From positions 66,453-130,452 of the forward strand of contig CAYRQT010000002.1 in NCBI GenBank assembly GCA_964426655.1: a DNA stretch of 64,000 nt, given 5' to 3'. A program made the position numbers and the translations under genes. The notes under the pieces are model-generated. The model was not told the origin of the DNA. It ran no database searches and saw only the letters and a list, made by a program, of their open reading frames with translations. This DNA comes from RGIG8306 sp964426655 (GTDB lineage Bacteria; Bacillota; Clostridia; Lachnospirales; Lachnospiraceae). Position 1 is the stretch's first letter, and every line of letters begins with the position of its first letter. Shown one piece after another: positions 60,406 through 64,000 of the stretch.

Positions 60406-61420
60406 GGGTACCCTCCTTCTTTTTTTTCTTAACGTTTTGAGAGACAGATGAAAGGATGAGAACGATTCCCAATCCGATCAACAGGGTTGAAAAACAAAAT
60501 AAAAACATGACCAGCGGTTTGTTCAGATAGGCGATAACATGGGAAGAAACGGTTTTCACTTCATCAGGATCAGAGGAGGATTCCGATGGGGATGCTTCAT
60601 AGATATGAATGCCCTGTTCCTCTGTGTTGGGTGAAAGTGTCGCATCTTCCAAGGGGACAGTGGAATTGTCTTCCGCCTGGGCATTGGAAGATGACGGCAA
60701 AGAGGCAGAGGAAGGCTCTGATTGTGAGGATGCAGATGTTGTCTGGGCAGTAGTGGCAACTTCTGTCTGGCTGGAAGTTGCCACAGCTGCCGGCTCTGTC
60801 TGGGGGACAGCGGAAGTTTCTGGCTGTGCCTCCGTCCAGCTTACCTGTAAAATAGCCGGATAAGTGGTGGCTGTGGCAGCGGCATTTGCGTTTGTGAACT
60901 GAACCCCCATAACATTACTGTTGATATAGAAGGTCAGATTATACACATTGGTTTTTCCCTCAGGAGAAAACGTGACAGAGTCCACATAGTGCACCTGTTC
61001 ATCAGAAGGATTAAGGGCCACATCGCTACTAAGGGTGTAAGTTATATTTTCTGTATCCAGGCTGCCATCTGTTCGATAAAACCCGATGGTACCACTTCGC
61101 ACGCCTCTGTCATTGGTGACATAGGTGGGAGTAGCATCAATGAAGGTGTCGCAGGTGATGCCGTAGATGGTCACCTGGCTTTTGGTAAAATACAGGGTAA
61201 TATATAGTTTGCCGTTTTCTTCATAGGAATAGGCTTCTGTCAGAAGAGGGGCACCGAATTCTACTCCACCCATGGCGTTTACATAACAGGAAAGGGAAGC
61301 CTGAATGGCAGTTTTATAGGCAGTCCCCTCAGCAAACACGGGCTGTGTACAGGTGAGCATCTGAAAAGAGAGGCCCAGACAAAGAATCAAACGGGACAGC
61401 ATTCTTCTATATGGCATCAT
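60389..61420 (-). CDS. Membrane-anchored surface protein with Shp-like haem-binding domain
   Basis: 343 aa, first gene of the six-gene operon. Signal peptide ending near PVFA (about 30), a beta-rich domain (33-185) homologous to that of the last gene of the operon, a Ser/Thr/Pro/Glu-rich stalk (about 190-280), one membrane segment (about 300-322) and a short Lys-rich tail. Met50 (NAMGGVEFG) and Met171 (NSNVMGVQF) are the Met residues kept in both copies and are the candidate haem ligands. The domain-stalk-anchor order is that of streptococcal Shp. RBS AAAGGA about 10 nt before ATG 61420. It overlaps the binding-protein gene. Confidence 0.84.
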   Translation of the reverse strand: MMPYRRMLSRLILCLGLSFQMLTCTQPVFAEGTAYKTAIQASLSCYVNAMGGVEFGAPLLTEAYSYEENGKLYITLYFTKSQVTIYGITCDTFIDATPTYVTNDRGVRSGTIGFYRTDGSLDTENITYTLSSDVALNPSDEQVHYVDSVTFSPEGKTNVYNLTFYINSNVMGVQFTNANAAATATTYPAILQVSWTEAQPETSAVPQTEPAAVATSSQTEVATTAQTTSASSQSEPSSASLPSSSNAQAEDNSTVPLEDATLSPNTEEQGIHIYEASPSESSSDPDEVKTVSSHVIAYLNKPLVMFLFCFSTLLIGLGIVLILSSVSQNVKKKKKEGTHDILH

Positions 61421-61490
61421 AAAGTGAAAATCCTTTCAGGATAATAACATTTTAAATTCAGGCAGCGGATTGCCCATCCAGTAGAATAGT

Positions 61491-61534
61491 AAAAAAAAAC
61501 AGCCTTTTCCACTCCAAAACGAGGGAAAAAGGCT
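61491..61534 (-). terminator. Terminator after the AraC-type gene
   Basis: On the minus strand AGCCTTTTTCC pairs with GGAAAAGGCT, with CTC/GAG pairing towards the loop, and nine T follow. It separates the regulator from the haem-type operon, which must then have its own promoter in 61421-61490; I see no good -35/-10 pair there, as fits a promoter that needs an activator. Confidence 0.85.
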
Positions 61535-61563
61535 CCAAAAAGAGGAAGATGTTTTGTTATGTG

Positions 61564-62535
61564 TCAGGATAGAGAGCGTCCCTCTTTTCTATATTGCCTG
61601 GGGGTGACACCGGTTACAGACCGGAAAGCGGCAGAAAATTTGCTGGCATTGTCATAACCAAGAGTGCCGGCAATTTCCTGTATGGAGTATTCTGTTTCCA
61701 GCAGTAACTGGGCAGCCACTTTCATTTTTTCCTTTCGCTGGTACTGAGAGGGGCTAATGCCGTAAACGGAGAGAAAAATGGCTTTCAGATGAGAAGGGGA
61801 AATATGAAATATCTGCCCCAGCTTTTTTAGGGGAATGTAGGTATCCAGATGTCCCAGAAGATATCCGGAAATTTCTTTGGCCTGTCGGACATATATGGCG
61901 GGCAGGGATGCCGCACTGCCTTGGGGCTGGTCCTGTTGGGCTATCTGATTCAGGTACAAAAAAAGCTCCAGTATTTTCAGTTTATGATAAGCGGGCTGCC
62001 GGAAGGCAGACTGGAGATATAATGGGGAAAAAATAGCCTGGATTTCAGGGGAGGATTTCAGAATGCAACAGGGGCAGTCCTTACACAGCGTGTAGGGAAT
62101 ACGGGCTGGCCAAACATGCATGCCGTCAAGAAGATGGGAGAGGCAGGGCGGACTTTCTTTCAGATTGACATGAACAACAAGGCCCTTATAAATACCTGAA
62201 GGGAAATAAAGGTAAGAGGAATCTGAAGCTTTACATGGGCAGAATATGCCCAGGGCCCCTTCTTTGAGAGTGTAGGCATAACCATCCCAGGTTCCGTGGA
62301 GGGATGCTTCTTTACAATACTGAATGGAAAAGATTGGTTCCTTTTCCTCTGAAAGAGGAAGGAGAATATGGAACCGGTGTGCATCTATAAAAACCATTTG
62401 TATACCGGGAAAAACAGAAAATACCATAAAATTGGCATATCCGTCCAGGTCCTTGCTTTGAAAGATGCGAAGTTCGTCTTTATGATACAACAAGACTGGG
62501 GAAAATCCAGCCTGATTTGAGATGGAATCCAGCAT
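61564..62535 (-). CDS. AraC-family transcriptional regulator
   Basis: 323 aa. The first 215 residues are an uncharacterised sensor part with a Cys cluster (YTLCKDCPCCIL), unusual for AraC proteins and suited to metal or haem sensing. Residues 222-320 hold the two helix-turn-helix units: LKKLGQIFHISPSHLKAIF and SIQEIAGTLGYDNASKFSAA, ending FRSVTGVTPRQYRK, fully typical. ATG 62535 is 5 nt after AAAGGAG. Placed directly upstream of the haem-type operon and on the same strand; likely its activator. Confidence 0.92.
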   Translation of the reverse strand: MLDSISNQAGFSPVLLYHKDELRIFQSKDLDGYANFMVFSVFPGIQMVFIDAHRFHILLPLSEEKEPIFSIQYCKEASLHGTWDGYAYTLKEGALGIFCPCKASDSSYLYFPSGIYKGLVVHVNLKESPPCLSHLLDGMHVWPARIPYTLCKDCPCCILKSSPEIQAIFSPLYLQSAFRQPAYHKLKILELFLYLNQIAQQDQPQGSAASLPAIYVRQAKEISGYLLGHLDTYIPLKKLGQIFHISPSHLKAIFLSVYGISPSQYQRKEKMKVAAQLLLETEYSIQEIAGTLGYDNASKFSAAFRSVTGVTPRQYRKEGRSLS

Positions 62536-62554
62536 AAAATCTCCTTTGACAGGT

Positions 62555-62590
62555 CAGGGAGATCTTTCTCCCTGGTACAGAACTGTACCA
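62555..62590. promoter_or_regulatory. Two overlapping perfect inverted repeats before the AraC gene
   Basis: CAGGGAGA-TCTT-TCTCCCTG (62555-62574) and TGGTACAG-AA-CTGTACCA (62573-62590), each with 8-bp perfect arms, share two bases. They lie 20-55 nt upstream of the AraC start codon. Neither has a T-run, so regulatory sites or an RNA switch are likelier than terminators. Confidence 0.6.
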
Positions 62591-62608
62591 AATCCAGGAT
62601 GTCATAAA

Positions 62609-63799
62609 TCAGCAAAGGGGTGTTTTTTGCATGCGTTTTCTTAGAGTAAGGCCGCCAAGGAGACAAATGGGAAAAATAACCCCTGCAAGAATGCCAAGCT
62701 GAAGACGGTCCCCCATTGCTTCAGAAACCAAGCCTACCAGTGTGGGGCCGGCCCCGCAGCCCAAATCTCCGGCCAAAGCCAGAAAGGCAAACATGGCAGT
62801 TCCCCCGCCCCGCAGGCCAAGGGCTGCCAGACTGAAGGTACCGGGCCACATGATGCCTACAGAAAAGCCGCATAGACCGCACCCTAAAAGACTGAAGACC
62901 GGATAGGGGGATAGGGCAATGAGAAAGTAAGTTCCCACACATAACAAGGAGCTACCCACCATAAAGGGGTGCAGTGGGAGGCGGTCTCCATATTTTCCGT
63001 AGAGGAGACGTGCCAGTCCCATCATGATAGCAAAAAACATGGGGCCGGTCAGGTCGCCGATGGTCTTGCTGACCGAGAGTCCCTGCTCTGCAAAGGTGGA
63101 GGCCCACTGGCTAACCGCCTGTTCGCTGGCACCGGCACAGAACATCAAAAGCATAAATACCCAGAAAAGCCGGCTTTTGGCCAAATCCCGGATGGACATG
63201 CCGCTTTTACCATCCTCGCGGAGGGTGGAAATGGGCACCTTGGTGAACCATATGCCATTGCAAAGGGGAATCAAAGCCCAGAATACGGCCAGAAACTGCC
63301 AGTGCCGGGTGCCGAACAGGGTGAAAAAGAGCGTGGAGATGAGTACCACGCCCACATGCCCCCAACAATAGAAAGAGTGCAACAGACTCATGGCTTTTTC
63401 CTTGTGATCCGTAGGACAGGCTTCCACAATGGGACTGACCAGAACCTCTAAAAGACCTCCTCCGATGGCGTAAATCATTACTGCCAGAATAAGCCCGGTA
63501 AAGGGGTCCGGCAAAAGAGCGGGCAGGATCGCCAGGCCAAGGAGGCCGGCCGTCGAAAATCCATGGGCCAGCACAATGGAAATGCGATATCCGATTTTAT
63601 CAATAAAGCCGGCGGCTACCAGGTCGGTCAGCAGCTGAAGACCAAAGTTAAAGGTGACCAGAAAGGTAATCTTACCCAGGGGAATCTGATAGGTACGCTG
63701 AAAGGTGAGGAACAGAAGAGGAGCAAAATTATTGACGATGGCCTGTACAATGTAGCCGGTAAAACTGGCATACAGAGTGTGCTTATAATTGGTTTTCAT
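62609..63799 (-). CDS. Major facilitator superfamily transporter
   Basis: 396 aa, twelve membrane segments. FNFGLQLLTDLVAAGFIDKIG (the MFS loop 2-3 in variant form), a central loop with PISTLREDGKSGMSIRDLAK, and GDRLPLHPFMVGSS in the second half. It resembles the FucP/YdhP-like sugar or efflux groups only in general. GGAGACTG lies rather far (about 11 nt) before ATG 63799. It stands upstream of the AraC gene on the same strand, 73 nt away; a link with haem (for example export) is possible but unsupported. Confidence 0.88.
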   Translation of the reverse strand: MKTNYKHTLYASFTGYIVQAIVNNFAPLLFLTFQRTYQIPLGKITFLVTFNFGLQLLTDLVAAGFIDKIGYRISIVLAHGFSTAGLLGLAILPALLPDPFTGLILAVMIYAIGGGLLEVLVSPIVEACPTDHKEKAMSLLHSFYCWGHVGVVLISTLFFTLFGTRHWQFLAVFWALIPLCNGIWFTKVPISTLREDGKSGMSIRDLAKSRLFWVFMLLMFCAGASEQAVSQWASTFAEQGLSVSKTIGDLTGPMFFAIMMGLARLLYGKYGDRLPLHPFMVGSSLLCVGTYFLIALSPYPVFSLLGCGLCGFSVGIMWPGTFSLAALGLRGGGTAMFAFLALAGDLGCGAGPTLVGLVSEAMGDRLQLGILAGVIFPICLLGGLTLRKRMQKTPLC

Positions 63800-63858
63800 T
63801 TTTCAACAGTCTCCCTATGATGTATAGCAGGAGTATAACATGTTTTTTCCGGTTCGTC

Positions 63859-63887
63859 TTGTATATCAGGAAAAAAGCAAGTACAAT
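63859..63887 (+). promoter_or_regulatory. Promoter of the NUDIX-like gene
   Basis: TTGTAT (63859-63864), 17-nt spacer, TACAAT (63882-63887), 29 nt before the ATG. Confidence 0.7.
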
Positions 63888-63916
63888 ACTTTTGTAGAAT
63901 GGCTGGAGGTATAAAA

Positions 63917-64000
63917 ATGGAAATGTGGGATTTGTATACCATAGAGGGAAAGAAAACCGGCCGCAGCATTGCCAGAAAAGATATGCTGAACATCCCGGAT
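63917..64000 (+). CDS. NUDIX hydrolase, 5' part only
   Basis: 28 codons before the window ends. MEMWDLYTIEGKKTGRSIAR is the usual opening of clostridial NUDIX hydrolases of the isopentenyl-diphosphate-isomerase-like type (MEMWDLY...K-TGR). The NUDIX box itself lies outside the window, so the call rests on this opening. RBS TGGAGG before ATG 63917. Confidence 0.65.
   Translation, partial: MEMWDLYTIEGKKTGRSIARKDMLNIPD

Noticed and set aside
56150..61420. Reading the operon as a cobalamin (BtuFCD) or siderophore importer
   Set aside because: Transporter parts alone would allow it, but the Met/His pair of the binding protein and the paired Met of the surface domains favour haem. Kept only as the alternative.

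Overview
The window is about 64 kb of chromosome from a Gram-positive, anaerobic clostridial bacterium, most likely a gut Lachnospiraceae. The grounds are the gene families (DUF5717/DUF5716-type genes, IreB-RuvX-DUF1292, DUF4250, glycerol dehydrogenase, pyruvate phosphate dikinase, a T-box before valS), strong AGGAGG-type ribosome sites and sigma-A promoters with 17-nt spacers. It looks like a draft or metagenome assembly: there are five runs of N, all inside genes, and at least four do not have the length the reading frame needs. I see no insertion sequence, prophage, CRISPR array, tRNA or rRNA.

Layout. 1-1.8 kb: 3' part of a class A penicillin-binding protein. 1.9-4.4 kb (minus): a fused persulfide enzyme (CoA-disulfide-reductase-like, rhodanese, TusA, DsrE). 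4.6-11.1 kb: a YtrA(GntR)-type ABC-transporter operon with its own promoter and a candidate operator, and an apparent frameshift in the first permease. 11.3-16.3 kb: a GldA/F/G-like ABC operon ending in a DUF4340 protein. 16.4-18.3 kb: a YbaK-type deacylase (minus) and RarA. 18.4-24.1 kb: an operon of three little-described genes (giant DUF5717-like protein, DUF5716-like protein that resembles a degenerate Hsp70, and a TPR-like protein). 24.1-27.0 kb: T-box leader and valS. 27.2-31.5 kb: a PhoP/PhoR-like two-component system followed closely by two G3E/CobW GTPases, one with a very His-rich segment. 31.5-36.8 kb: HAD phosphatase (minus), prmA, rsmE, cysteine desulfurase, thiI, and a Crh-like HPr homologue (minus). 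37-42.3 kb: mtaB, ireB, ruvX, DUF1292, RNase J, a short MltG-like protein and an O-methyltransferase. 42.4-49.1 kb: U32 peptidase, YdcF-like protein, M16C protease, era, recO. 49.1-51.8 kb: lipoprotein, glycyl-tRNA synthetase, small membrane protein, DUF4250 protein (minus). 52-56.1 kb: ppdK and glycerol dehydrogenase.

56.1-63.8 kb (minus strand) is the most distinctive accessory block: an MFS transporter, an AraC regulator and a tightly overlapped six-gene operon. It encodes a membrane-anchored surface protein, a lipoprotein binding protein, a FecCD-type permease, its ATPase, a single-pass membrane protein and a secreted surface protein. The first and last genes share a homologous extracellular domain with two conserved Met residues, and the binding protein carries Met and His at positions matching the haem ligands of IsdE. 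I read it as a haem-uptake system of the Shp/HtsABC kind with an unusual architecture. The window ends in the start of a NUDIX-like gene.

The two best candidates for an undescribed system are this haem-type operon and the Hsp70-like/DUF5717/TPR trio.
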